Shown here: positions 15,364 through 23,695 of the stretch, in pieces
How the letters are laid out: every line of letters starts with the position of its first letter
Position numbering within the stretch: the first letter of the stretch is position 1
NCBI GenBank assembly: GCA_016708725.1
Contig: JADJFE010000017.1
Span: 35,920-99,919 of the forward strand
Origin: Candidatus Aalborgicola bjergmarkensis
GTDB taxonomy: Bacteria; Pseudomonadota; Gammaproteobacteria; Burkholderiales; Burkholderiaceae_C
Direction of reading: 5' to 3'
DNA length: 64,000 bases
Notes under the pieces: generated by a model
The model's database searches: none
What the model was told of the DNA's origin: nothing
What the model saw: only the letters and a program-made list of their open reading frames with translations
Translations under genes and position numbers: made by a program

Positions 15364-15807
15364 GTGGCACACATCACCGCACAGCAAAAGGACGCAATAA
15401 ACGCCCTGCGCTCTAAGGGCGTGTCTCACCGGCAGATTGCAAAGCAGCTCAACCTCAAACTGGGCACCGTCAAAACAATCATTTACTCAGGCCGTCCACC
15501 ATCCGCGCCAACGACCAGAACCAAGACTGGGCAATTCAAGACACGCTCACCAGCAGGCAGGAAACCGGCAGGTACAACGGCACAGAGCGACAAAGCCAGG
15601 ACCGCAGCTTGCAGGGAACGCAAGCGCGAGCGCCTGGTGCAACTGGCTGGCGACTTGCCCAATGCAAAAGATGCTGAACTCGCTGCAATGCTGGTGCTGG
15701 CCATCCGCACGGGCAGCACCAGCATGGTGAAGGGCATCGCCAGTGTGCTCTACACCAGGCACTGCGGCAATTCCGTTACCGTCACGGAATCAATACCAGG
15801 GGCATAG
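15364..15807 (+). CDS. helix-turn-helix protein
   Basis: The 147-residue protein begins at a GTG immediately after the ssb stop. The first 45 residues form a sigma-70 region-4-like HTH (KDAINALRSKGVSHRQIAKQLNLKLGTVKTII). A basic Pro/Thr-rich linker follows, and then an RERKRERLVQLAGDLP helix. It is probably a DNA-binding regulator of element B. No terminase or resolvase domain is seen. Members of this type often end replication operons, but its target is unknown. Confidence 0.65.
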   Translation: MAHITAQQKDAINALRSKGVSHRQIAKQLNLKLGTVKTIIYSGRPPSAPTTRTKTGQFKTRSPAGRKPAGTTAQSDKARTAACRERKRERLVQLAGDLPNAKDAELAAMLVLAIRTGSTSMVKGIASVLYTRHCGNSVTVTESIPGA

Positions 15808-15808
15808 C

Positions 15809-15886
15809 ATGGGTGCATTTGAACGATCAAAAGGCCGACGTGGCCAGCAAAACAAAGGCCATAGCCGCTGGCCGCAAGGTCCATAG
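15809..15886 (+). CDS. 25-codon ORF, possible N-terminal remnant
   Basis: The ATG at 15809 follows the HTH stop directly and encodes MGAFERSKGRRGQQNKGHSR and five more residues. The first 13 residues resemble the start of phage Holliday-junction/VRR-NUC nucleases (basic SKGRRGQ), after which the similarity stops. It may be the stub of a frame-broken nuclease gene or chance. Confidence 0.25.
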   Translation: MGAFERSKGRRGQQNKGHSRWPQGP

Positions 15887-15932
15887 GTGGAGCCTGCCTT
15901 CACTGACAAACCAATCAATCAAAAGGAAATTT

Positions 15933-16121
15933 ATGTTTCAAGCAAAAACCGGGCAACCAATCCCCAAAGAAATCAAAGCTGCAATGCAGCAAGTTCGCAA
16001 TTGCCAAATGATGTCGGTTGCCAACTATATGGCTGTCAATAATTTGGCGATCATGCCGCACAACCTGAGCAAAGAAAACCGTCAAACCTTGACGGCACTC
16101 CTTAAAAAAACCGTTAACTGA
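15933..16121 (+). CDS. small hypothetical protein
   Basis: The 62-residue protein starts at the ATG preceded by AAAAGGAAATTT; an upstream in-frame start at 15813 has no site. The product is basic and helical: KEIKAAMQQVRNCQMMSVANYMAVNNLAI and a C-terminal KENRQTLTALLKKTVN. I do not recognise it. It lies 11 bp upstream of the next gene, so the two are probably co-transcribed. Confidence 0.5.
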   Translation: MFQAKTGQPIPKEIKAAMQQVRNCQMMSVANYMAVNNLAIMPHNLSKENRQTLTALLKKTVN

Positions 16122-16132
16122 AAGCTAATTCC

Positions 16133-16747
16133 ATGAAAACCATTTTCCAAAACGCTGACCACATTGCAGCAACTGCCCAGCTTGCCCAAATGCAACAGGC
16201 ACACGCCGATGCCCTGGTGGAGGAGTCGCAACTGCTGGCGCAACTGAGCGACCAACCCGAGAGCAAGCCCAGCGCCCTAGACCGCGCCAAGGCCATGCTT
16301 GGGGGCACTCCTGCACCGCGGCAAGACCGTGATGGCCAGTGCGCACGCCTTGCCACTTGCCGGGAAAACCTGGCATTGCTGGGTGAGGCTATTGGCGAGC
16401 AACGCGCCATCATGGCCGGGCTGGTGCAAGCACAGAGCGCCATTGTGAACAGCGAGGCAAAGCAAGCGCACATCAAGGCCGCGCAAGGCATCACAACCGC
16501 GCTGGCTGGCCTGCGTGATGCGATGGCTACAGAACAGAGGCTAAGGGCTGAAATCGAGGCTGCTGGCTATCAGTGCACCCTTGAACCGATGGTACGCCCT
16601 GAACTGAACTTCGATGATCCACAGGCGACGGTTAGCCGATTTGCCCGTGACGTTGCCACATTCCTGATGGTGAATGAATTGGCCGCTGCAAAGTCGGTGA
16701 ATGTTCGCCTGCTGTGCACGGTAAATTTGTTCTCCGATCAGGCGTAG
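16133..16747 (+). CDS. hypothetical coiled-coil protein, 3' end at an IS junction
   Basis: The 204-residue reading frame is rich in Ala, Gln and Glu with long heptad-like helices (ATAQLAQMQQAHADALVEESQLLAQL; RENLALLGEAIGEQRAIMAGLVQAQSAI). The C-terminal part has a small globular-looking segment (QATVSRFARDVATFLMV). The last residues run into the end of the ISAs1-family transposase relic at about 16.73 kb, so the original C-terminus has probably been replaced. The function is not recognisable. Confidence 0.5.
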   Translation: MKTIFQNADHIAATAQLAQMQQAHADALVEESQLLAQLSDQPESKPSALDRAKAMLGGTPAPRQDRDGQCARLATCRENLALLGEAIGEQRAIMAGLVQAQSAIVNSEAKQAHIKAAQGITTALAGLRDAMATEQRLRAEIEAAGYQCTLEPMVRPELNFDDPQATVSRFARDVATFLMVNELAAAKSVNVRLLCTVNLFSDQA

Positions 16748-17907
16748 CCGGGAGCCGAATTTTTGGTCAGGCGAAGCAGATCGAAGACACGGCGGGTGCG
16801 AAACGACAGGTCGCGCATCAACGAAGCGATTGTTTGAGTGGGCTTTTGGATCGACTTCAGCAAGCCGATAGCGAAGCGGCGTAGGAGAGTGATGTTTTCT
16901 GGGCCATTACCGGCACGGATACGGGAGCGATCCTCATCGTAGTTCCAGTCGATGATGTAATGAACACTCTCGATGCGCCAGTGGCCGCGATTGATGGCCA
17001 ACAGTCGCTGGGGCGACGCTTCATTCGGCGGCCGACTGGTGACCCCCACGCGATCTCGTGGCTGGACTTGCCTGATTTCTTGTTGAACGCTTCACGCTCG
17101 ATCATAAAGACTTGGCCCACGTGAGGAAAATCGAGGTAGTCATTGAGCGCCGTAGTGCACCAGATGCGCCGAGTCTCGATGCGGCCATGGTCGGGTGGTG
17201 TTATCTCGACAAAGTCCGCTGCCCCACGCTGCGCAAAAATAAGTGCGATGTCCTCCTCCAAAGTGGGCTGGTTACCCTTCACGGTGAAATGGTAATGCCC
17301 TTTCTGCTCGACGATATACGTCGCGATGCTGCGCTGCGTCAGCAGGGCATCGGCTGTGACATCCTTGCCCGCAAGCGCGCAGTTTGCAAGCAAAGGAATG
17401 GCCATGCCGATCTCGTTGGTACGCTTGACTTCGTCGCTGCCCACTATAGGCAGACTGTCGACTTTTTTTGGGCGAAGCACGTCGCCGTTTCGTGCCCGAT
17501 TGCGCTCAGGATATGCGTTTGGTTGCCATCTTCGTCAATGGCATTCTTCATTGTCTTGCCATCAATGGATATCCCTTGATCCGTGCCCCCCCAAGTTTGG
17601 TTCCATGCCGCCAGCGCGCGGTCCAGCGCACCGGCTTCAATGCGCACTAGGCAATCGCGAATGACAAACGTGCTCGGCACGCGATAGACGCCTTTCACAC
17701 GGCGGCAACCAAACCGCGCCCGTGCTTTCGGTCCCAGCGCGTTGGCCCATTGCGCGATGGCACTGTAGCCGCGCATGCCGCACAGAATCGCACCAGCCGC
17801 AATGGCCAGCACCACTGGCAAACGATGGCGTCGCCCTGCGCGCGTCGGGGATCGGGAATGTTCTTAAAGCAGTCGGGTAGTGAGCACATTTGCTTGGCAG
17901 TCAGCAT
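16738..17907 (-). pseudogene. ISAs1-family transposase, frameshifted
   Basis: Four overlapping minus-strand pieces add up to one ISAs1 transposase. They begin CFKNIPDPRRAQG at 17.85 kb and continue with AIAAGAILCGMRGYSAIAQWA. Next come ISIDGKTMKNA (catalytic-type DGK motif), then KGNQPTLEEDI and finally RGHWRIESVHYIIDWNYDEDRSRIR with the conserved HW..E element and GPENITLLRRFAI. At least three frame changes separate them, so the enzyme is inactive as read. It interrupts the right part of element B. I could not fix the terminal inverted repeats. Confidence 0.8.
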
Positions 17908-18445
17908 GATCTTGGCCTCTCCTGTGAATTGTGATTCCTCCCGCCCCGCGATGAGTCAGACGTGAACGGGCTTGGGGGCGTCGGTTGCTTTGCTGCAACC
18001 GTTACGAGTTGTCTCGGGCGCAAGCCGATCCCGGCAACAGCTTTGCCGGATTAGCCTGTTTGCTCCAAGTCGCGCTTTATACCAGTTGCGCCAGGACTAG
18101 TCCGGCTGTATTAACTAAACAGTTGATTTCTATCAATTTTTTGCGTTGGACAAATTTCACCCTGGCCTGCTGTGTGCCACAGGTGTCAACCTGCCCGGCG
18201 ATGTGCTAACCCTGCCGGGCATTGAGGCCGCCCCCCTGGTGCGGATTGGGCACGCTGAACAGACGCGCGACAAGCCCAGCCGGGCAACCCGCCCGGTGGT
18301 TACGTCTTACGGGCAGACGATGGCAACCGCCTTGAGCTAATCAGATAGGGGGGCGGTAACGTCTTTTGCACTTCGCAGGACATGGACCGGATGTTCCACT
18401 TCATTTGCACATCCGCGAAATGGGCTATTTTTTTTGGGGGCGGAA
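17908..18445. other. gene-poor stretch after the ISAs1 relic
   Basis: No recognisable gene is seen. A short plus-strand frame (18146-18340) contains GVNLPGDVLTLPGIEAAPLVRIGHAEQTRD, which reads like a piece of a plasmid or element protein but matches no family I know. A 6-T run after ATTTCTATCAA near 18130 and G/C-rich palindromes (GCCGGGC repeats at 18190-18285) are the only other structure. Confidence 0.4.
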
Positions 18446-18448
18446 TGA

Positions 18449-18793
18449 ACAGCATGGCAGCGCACCAAGTACACCAAGCGCAGGGCGCAGATTTGGGAGG
18501 CGCTGCATCCGGTGGTGAAAACGGACACCGTGTCCGATTTGGAAAAACAAGGTACTGACGAACAGGTGGAATCAGTAGTTCCACCTGTTGCCAAGCACGG
18601 GCACGCCCAAGAAAAAGGCTTCGCGGCATCAACCGCCCAAGCAACCGGCATGACCAAGCAGGCCATAAACCGCCATCTGGCCCGCGCCGATGCCCTCGGC
18701 GACACCACCCTGGACAAAATCACCGGCACCAGCCTGGACAGGCGATCCCGCGCGCGCGAGGGTGCCAGTTGTCTGAGCAAACCGTCTATGTAG
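18449..18793 (+). pseudogene. ParB-like protein, internal fragment
   Basis: The frame opens after a TGA at 18446 and reads WQRTKYTKRRAQIWEALHP, then a spacer with KTDTVSDLEKQG. It goes on to KGFAASTAQATGMTKQAINRHLARADALGDTTLDKITGTSLD. This tract matches the part of plasmid ParB/KorB-like proteins after the nuclease-like N-domain, including the helix-turn-helix. Start and C-terminal domain are missing, so it is a remnant of a partition or regulatory gene. The 3' part runs into the first of two 28-bp direct repeats. Confidence 0.55.
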
Positions 18794-18935
18794 ACGGTTT
18801 GGGCGATCCCGCGCGCGCGAGGATGCCAGCCGTACCGGGTTACCTGAGTAAAAGAGTCGGGTAACCTGTTGGCGCTACGGCCTGGTACTTTTGTACTGGC
18901 GCAAAGGGCATCCAGTTTTTGGATACCCTTGCACA
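18741..18935. repeat. 28-bp direct repeats, each followed by a hairpin
   Basis: The segments 18741-18768 and 18802-18829 are identical except for one base and contain CGATCCCGCGCGCGCGAGG. Each precedes a hairpin: AAACCGTCTA / TAGACGGTTT at 18779-18800, and GGTTACC / GGTAACC at 18838-18866. A third hairpin (GGGCATCC / GGATACCC) follows near 18907-18930. No protein is encoded here. It could be a replication origin, partition site or repeat-driven scar of element B. Confidence 0.6.
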
Positions 18936-19051
18936 GTGCTGGTGGACTGCGCCAGCCAAGCAACAACAAAGGCCGGTAGCCTACAAAAAAATATTGCCAC
19001 ATGGCGCTACAACAATCGAAGCGCCAAAACTACCAGCGAACGGGGTATCAA

Positions 19052-19212
19052 AGGCAAAACCGGGGAACAAATCGGGGAACAAAATGCACTTTCAAAATCA
19101 AGAACCTAGCATTCATGGGGGTTGCAGCGTATCTTTCGAGAGGTTTCACGTCATTGGTAAATCAACGTTTTTCAGTACAGCAACCGCTAACGAAAGCCAT
19201 TGACAGCCAAGG
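19052..19212. repeat. diverged copy of the integrase-upstream/attachment region
   Basis: The paired GGGGAACAAA motifs at 19055-19085 match those at 9191-9220. The stretch 19150-19212 (CATTGGTAAATCA, ACCGCTAACGAAAGC, ATTGACAGCCA) parallels 9125-9190 almost word for word. In between, 19113-19150 reads like a degraded form of the tRNA-Pro core (ATGGGG, TTCGAGA, TTTCAC). No integrase follows; IS607 sequence does. This is either the far end of element B or the start of a third element whose integrase was lost. Confidence 0.5.
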
Positions 19213-20338
19213 CAAACCGGGGGTAAATGCGAGGTTGTACCGCTTCCAGCACAATCGGCTTACCCGCAGTCTGTGCCTGCGCGGCAATCGCTACCGCCGC
19301 ATCCCCAATAAGCGCTTTAGCTTGGTCTGGTGTCTTTCCGTAGGTAACCAGATCAATGCGCCGTGTGCCAATCAGGTTGCCAAACCGATCTGTTTCAGCC
19401 ACGGCCAGATGGTCGGCATTGACATCAACGCCAATGGCCCCAAGTTCTCGCCGGGATACCTGCTTGACTGGTCTTGCTTCGACGCTGACGAAAATACGCC
19501 AACCTTTGTCGTCGCGCACGAAGCGGTAACTCAGCGCCGTCCCAATCCGTTTGACGGTTGGCTTGCCGTCCTTGGTTTGCGTGTGGATACGCTGACTGGT
19601 GCCCAGCGCTGCGATGATTTGCGCATGTCCATAGACGAAGCGAATGCCGGTAATGTTCAGATACTTGCCGCTTTGCGCCATCGCGTTTGGCAGACGCAGT
19701 TGCAGGCTCAAAGTCCCATCTGGCGCTAGTGTTGCCTGACAGCTTTGGCATCCTGCCGTTTCATCCTGACTGCCCAGGACAAAGAACTGACTTGACCGTT
19801 CCCGCTGCCAGTCTGCCTTCCATTCGCCATGGTCGGCATAGCCATTGGCCTCAAGGTCAAACTGTGCATGAAACAGCTTCTTGCTGCCAAAGCACAGACG
19901 CACGGTGCCAGCCTTTTCGTCGGTCTTGAGTGCCACAAGCCGGTCGTGCAAGTTCTTCAAGCGTCTTTTTTTCTGGTGCAGCTTATTGGAACCCGGTGCT
20001 TTATTTTCCAGTTTGGCAACGACCTTTTCCGCTTTGCGTATGCGCTTTTCGGCCTCGGCAATCAGTTCTGGACGACGTTCCTTGATCGAGGCAATCTTGC
20101 CTTCAAGTCCTATGCGTATCGCATTGAACTGGCGTGCAGTTATATCGAACTTTGGCAAAAACTCCCGCTTGAGCTCGTTGAGCGAGTCGCCAGCCTGGAT
20201 CGCCGCGAACAGACCGCGCTCGGCCTGTCCATACAAATCGGCGTAAGCGTCCAGGATCGTCGCCTGTTCTGGCATCAGGTCAGGGCGCGTCTGGTAGGTG
20301 CGGACTTGGGGTTTTGCCAATATGGGGCGCTCACTCAT
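19187..20338 (-). pseudogene. tnpB: IS607-family TnpB, C-terminally truncated
   Basis: The ATG at 20338 (MSERPILAK) overlaps the tnpA stop by eight bases, as usual in IS607 elements. The protein has the N-terminal helical domain, a basic coiled stretch (residues ~65-110) and RuvC-I at GAIGVDVNADHLAVAE. It is cut just after the RuvC-II glutamate (PIVLE), after which 15-20 foreign residues follow to a stop at 19187. RuvC-III and the zinc-finger insert are missing, and with them the element's right end, where TnpB's guide RNA would be encoded. It should be inactive as an RNA-guided nuclease. Confidence 0.8.
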
Positions 20339-20903
20339 GCGATGCCTCTTGCATGGCATCGAGCGCTTTCTGTGCCCGGTTCTTGGCTGAGCGCTTGCCG
20401 TACAGTCTGGCGCACATCGAAACAATCACTTCGTGCAGATCGCGCACAATGTCATCGGTCATCTCGTCAGGTTCCATGACAATGAGCCTGCGCCCATGGG
20501 CAACCAAGGCGGCTTCAACATATTCGAAACCGAAACGCATAAGTCGCTCGCGATGTTCCACCACAATCGCGCTAACCTGTGGATTGGACAGCAATTTCAG
20601 CATGTTACGTCGATGACCGTTCAGACCAGAACCAACCTCGCGCACCGATTCAACTACAAGCAGTCGCTGCTCAGCCGCGTATTGCGACAACCGGGCAAGT
20701 TGCCGATCCAGATCGGCTTCCTGGTCGGCGCTGGAAACCCGAGCATAAAGCGCAACACCTTGCGGCTTGGCCTCAGCTGGATGAACAATGATCGTTCCAG
20801 TGGGAAGTTGTTCAGCACGCAGCGGCAACTGACCAGCATGAAACATCTTCCATGCACCTTTGTAGGTGAGACCCTGCTGTTTTGCCCATTCGCTTAACTT
20901 CAT
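20331..20903 (-). CDS. tnpA: IS607-family serine recombinase TnpA
   Basis: The 190-residue transposase has an N-terminal MerR-like HTH (KLSEWAKQQGLTYKGAWKMFHAGQLP) followed by a resolvase-type catalytic domain. That domain holds LYARVSSADQ with the nucleophilic serine, DLDRQLARL, EVGSGLNGHRRNM and VVEHRERLMRFGFEYVE. It ends with helix E residues (SMCARLYGKRSAKNRAQKAL). It looks intact. IS607 enzymes move their element without terminal inverted repeats or fixed target duplication. Because tnpB and the element's 3' end are lost, this copy probably cannot move itself. Confidence 0.88.
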   Translation of the reverse strand: MKLSEWAKQQGLTYKGAWKMFHAGQLPLRAEQLPTGTIIVHPAEAKPQGVALYARVSSADQEADLDRQLARLSQYAAEQRLLVVESVREVGSGLNGHRRNMLKLLSNPQVSAIVVEHRERLMRFGFEYVEAALVAHGRRLIVMEPDEMTDDIVRDLHEVIVSMCARLYGKRSAKNRAQKALDAMQEASHE

Positions 20904-20942
20904 TGAAATATTATGCCATTTAATGGTATCAAATGCAATATA

Positions 20943-21488
20943 TTATTCAGCTGCTGGAAACCCATGTTTTTTCGTTGGAGCTGTCGTCCATGGGCATTGA
21001 CGGTGCTTCACCGTTCCTTCTGCACACACCGGATGTGCGTCAACAACGCCTACCGCACGTTTCAATTGGATTGTTGCATCAATAGGGTCAAACACTTGGG
21101 GGAACAATCTGGAAGGCTTGGCAGGCTGTGCGACTTGCAACGCAACACGGACTTGGGTGCAGCCGATAGCCTGCTGGGCAAGCAACCTCTCTGTCAGATC
21201 ATTCGCACGCAATCGCGCAACTGCCAAGCCCGCCAAAGTGGCGCGCACTTTCAACGCCATCTCGGCAAACACACTGCTGGGTTTGGTGCGCGCATGGCGC
21301 CGATAGTCCTTCAATTCAATCAACCACAAGGTACCGTCCACGCCCAGGGCCACAACGTCCACGGCCTTGGAGCCGCCAGCGAAATTTTGAAACTGGTTGC
21401 GCTGAAACGCCGAGTCATCGTATTTCCATACGCTCCAGCCCGTAGGCATGGTCAGCGTCATGCCATCTACGTCGATGGTCTGGCTCAT
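20943..21488 (-). CDS. PD-(D/E)xK-like nuclease candidate
   Basis: The 181-residue protein is unrecognised as a named family. It contains a D-x13-ExK pattern (Asp44 in KAVDVVALG; Glu58 and Lys60 in WLIELKDYR) set in alternating strands, the hallmark of PD-(D/E)xK nucleases. A helix with many Ala/Leu/Val (VFAEMALKVRATLAGLAV) follows, also as expected. Its ATG overlaps the stop of the ATPase gene (ATGA), so the two proteins are made together. The C-terminus ends near the IS607 right end and could have been altered by that insertion. A defence or DNA-repair role is inferred from the pairing. Confidence 0.55.
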   Translation of the reverse strand: MSQTIDVDGMTLTMPTGWSVWKYDDSAFQRNQFQNFAGGSKAVDVVALGVDGTLWLIELKDYRRHARTKPSSVFAEMALKVRATLAGLAVARLRANDLTERLLAQQAIGCTQVRVALQVAQPAKPSRLFPQVFDPIDATIQLKRAVGVVDAHPVCAEGTVKHRQCPWTTAPTKKHGFPAAE

Positions 21489-22624
21489 TGGCTGGCCTCC
21501 ATGAAGCGGTCACTCTGATGCAGATTTTCATCCAGCAGTAACAGCGGATCAATGCTGGTAATGTCATTGCCTTGGCTTACCACGGACTGCCTGCGCTGCA
21601 CCCCTAAGCCAAAATAGCGCGGCGATGGCCGTTCAGTCCCCTTGTCCACCAATTGCAAAATCTCGAACTCTCGCAGCAAAAAAAGACTATGCGTAGCCAG
21701 AATCACCTGCACACCCAGCCCCGTCAATACAAATAAAGCCTCAGCCAGCAACTTGATGGCGGCGGGGTTCAGGTTGGCCTCTGGTTCATCCCAAAACAGC
21801 GTACTGCCACGCTCAATCACACCGTAGCGGAGCAGATAAATCAGCATGGCCAACTTACGATGCCCTTCCGCCAACAGATGCGACTCCAGGCGCGAACCGT
21901 CGGAACGCTCAAACACCAGGTCGCCGCTATCAAGTTTCAAATCGCCACCCAACAGCTTTTGAATACGTTGCATCACATCGGGCAAAAGAGACGATGCCAG
22001 ACGTGGCTCCAGCGTGGACATGTCCACCGCCAGGTCACGGTAGGTCTCATCAAGCGGGAATTCCCTATACCGATCAAACAGGCCAATCAGCCCCTTGAAC
22101 AAAGACACCATTTCCTTGCTTGGCACAAACACCTGCCGAGGCAAAAAGGCATTGATGGCTGCCGTGTCGGGCACCACATCCGGCACGACGCTTGCCTTGA
22201 GCGAGCCTGACGCATCCTTGTTGCGCTGAATGTGAATGTCCCAAGGCATGGACTCCGGCATTCCTGGTGACTTGAACAGCGCCTCAGCAGGCGTATGAAT
22301 TTGAACAGTCGGAATATGCCCACTGACCTCTGCTACCAGCCATGCACTGCTTTTTTGCCCTTGGCGCACGAGCAAACCCAGATCAGAGACCCGAAACAAA
22401 CCCGCCAGACGGTCGCTGAGATAAGCCTGTGCCCGATCCTTGTTTATCAGCCGCAATTGTTTGGCCATCAAATCTGGCCAGGCCCGGCTAAAAAGATACC
22501 CCAGTTTCAATACATGCGTTTTGCCCGTTCCGTTGTCACCAATGATGACGTTCAACCCTGGAGAAAACTCGAAGCGTGCGTCCTGGAATACGGTAAATTG
22601 TCGAATGTGGAGTGTTTTTAACAT
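21485..22624 (-). CDS. ABC/RecF-like AAA_15/AAA_21 ATPase
   Basis: This 379-residue ATPase has Walker A GDNGTGKTH (residues 29-37, Lys35), an ABC-type signature-like segment LLAEGHRKLAM (250-260) and Walker B TLFWDEPEANLNP (Asp279, Glu280). The H-loop is ILATHSLFLL (His312), and the D-loop follows Walker B. The coiled-coil insert is short, so it resembles OLD/RecF-type ATPases used in defence rather than SMC proteins. It lacks a TOPRIM domain, so cleavage would be done by the partner encoded four bases downstream in overlap. The two make a compact ATPase-nuclease cassette. Confidence 0.8.
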   Translation of the reverse strand: MLKTLHIRQFTVFQDARFEFSPGLNVIIGDNGTGKTHVLKLGYLFSRAWPDLMAKQLRLINKDRAQAYLSDRLAGLFRVSDLGLLVRQGQKSSAWLVAEVSGHIPTVQIHTPAEALFKSPGMPESMPWDIHIQRNKDASGSLKASVVPDVVPDTAAINAFLPRQVFVPSKEMVSLFKGLIGLFDRYREFPLDETYRDLAVDMSTLEPRLASSLLPDVMQRIQKLLGGDLKLDSGDLVFERSDGSRLESHLLAEGHRKLAMLIYLLRYGVIERGSTLFWDEPEANLNPAAIKLLAEALFVLTGLGVQVILATHSLFLLREFEILQLVDKGTERPSPRYFGLGVQRRQSVVSQGNDITSIDPLLLLDENLHQSDRFMEASQ

Positions 22625-22642
22625 AGAGGTTTACCGCTCGGC

Positions 22643-22695
22643 GGATAGGCAATCCAACCGCATGACGCCAAGTATCGCATCCTGACCCATCCTCA
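22643..22695 (+). repeat. ~53-bp dispersed repeat, copy 1
   Basis: The copy begins GGATAGG and ends TATCGCATCCTGACCCATC plus CTCA. Close copies lie at 31638-31690 and 37132-37177 on the same strand and at 39001-39053 on the other. In this copy and in the 39-kb copy the palindromic repeat follows about 120-220 bp away in the same relative order. Confidence 0.75.
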
Positions 22696-22813
22696 AAATC
22701 CCCAGTCGGTGCGACCCTACCCGACAGCGGGTTTGAATCGCTGGTTTTATCTCTCACCAATGGATGCGCTGATCGGCACAATCGTCTGCGGTGCTGTCTC
22801 TACAAAAAACATA

Positions 22814-22994
22814 GCTGCTCCCGCACATCCCATAAGGCATACAGCCCGATTTGCCTTGAATTTTGCCCTTCGAAACGGGTCAAGGCGACGCCAGCACCTG
22901 CCACAGAGACCAAAACGGGCGGAAAACTGGCCGTTTACGGGTGTTTTTACATGGCAAATCGGGCTGTAAGCCTTATGGGATGTGCGGGAGCAGC
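22814..22994. repeat. palindromic element with 42-bp inverted arms, copy 1
   Basis: The arms 22814-22855 and 22953-22994 match in 41 of 42 positions. They include GGCAAATCGGGCTGTA and CCTTATGGGATGTGCGGGAG. The ~97-bp interior codes for nothing. Related copies lie at 37383-37552 and 38632-38790, and outside the arms conserved flanks (CTGATATAAGAGC, TCTGGGTGGATTTGTGATG) continue for ~60 bp. The shape is MITE-like: a non-autonomous element without transposase. Confidence 0.8.
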
Positions 22995-23227
22995 TCTTAT
23001 ATCAGGAGCACATCAGGAGCGCATCACAAATCCACCCAGAAATCGACGCTGGTATGGTTTCCGGATTGGTTGCGACAGGGGGGCGGCGACGTTGGCGCCA
23101 AAGAAACCGGGGTTGGGCGTGCCATCGGGCCGACCGATCCAGACGCCCAGCGTGTAACTATCGATTTCCACGCCTTCGACGGTGCCGCCCATGGAGGGTG
23201 AATGACGCGCCTCGCCCAAAACTCTCC

Positions 23228-23309
23228 CCCTGTCAAGGGGGAGTACCCCGAAGGGGGGAGGGGGTTAACCCTGTCAAGGGGGAGTACCCCGAAGGGGGGA
23301 GGGGGTTAA
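23228..23309 (+). repeat. perfect 41-bp tandem duplication
   Basis: The unit 23228-23268 is repeated exactly at 23269-23309. It includes TCAAGGGGGAGTACCCCGAA and a G-run. A palindrome CCCCTCCTTACAAAGGAGGGG follows near 23381-23401 and is related to the CTCCTTGCAAGGAG repeats at 40.9 and 42.5 kb. The region 22625-23695 contains no gene; repeats fill it. Confidence 0.85.
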
Positions 23310-23695
23310 TCCCCAAGCTGCGGTTCCCGGATTACCACCCCTGCTACCCTCCCCTGCTACCACCCCGCCCCTGCGGGGCACCCCTCCTTACAAAGGAGGG
23401 GAGTTGAATGGCACGCTTCACCCAAAAGAGGGCGTGGTTCAGATACAGCTGCTCGAACCCCAGATCAAGCTCCATCCATGATCAAATCGTAAGAAATTTC
23501 AGTTGACCTCGGCCTTCGGTGGATGTGAAAATCCTCGTCAAAAACTGCTGAATTCCCTTTCTTTCCTTTTCTTTGACCACGGAGTGGCAACCGACTTAGG
23601 TGCGCTTGATCGGATAATGACTTGATCAGATCAGAAAACGACTATTGCGCCTGTGCCGCCCAAACGCAGATCAGATAACGACGAGACCATCACCA

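Noticed and set aside
12303..15807. Plasmid rather than integrated element
   Set aside because: The replication genes resemble plasmid RepA/SSB, but an integrase with an adjacent tRNA core and AlpA points to an integrative element; no complete par or mob module is seen.
20913..21518. 201-codon plus-strand frame
   Set aside because: It is antisense to the nuclease-like gene, which has coupled translation with the ATPase and a sensible fold pattern.
23645..23695. Longer start for the trifunctional kinase
   Set aside because: The extra 17 residues are not kinase-like. Homologous domains start close to MKPVF, so the ATG at 23696 was preferred, although neither start has a strong ribosome site.
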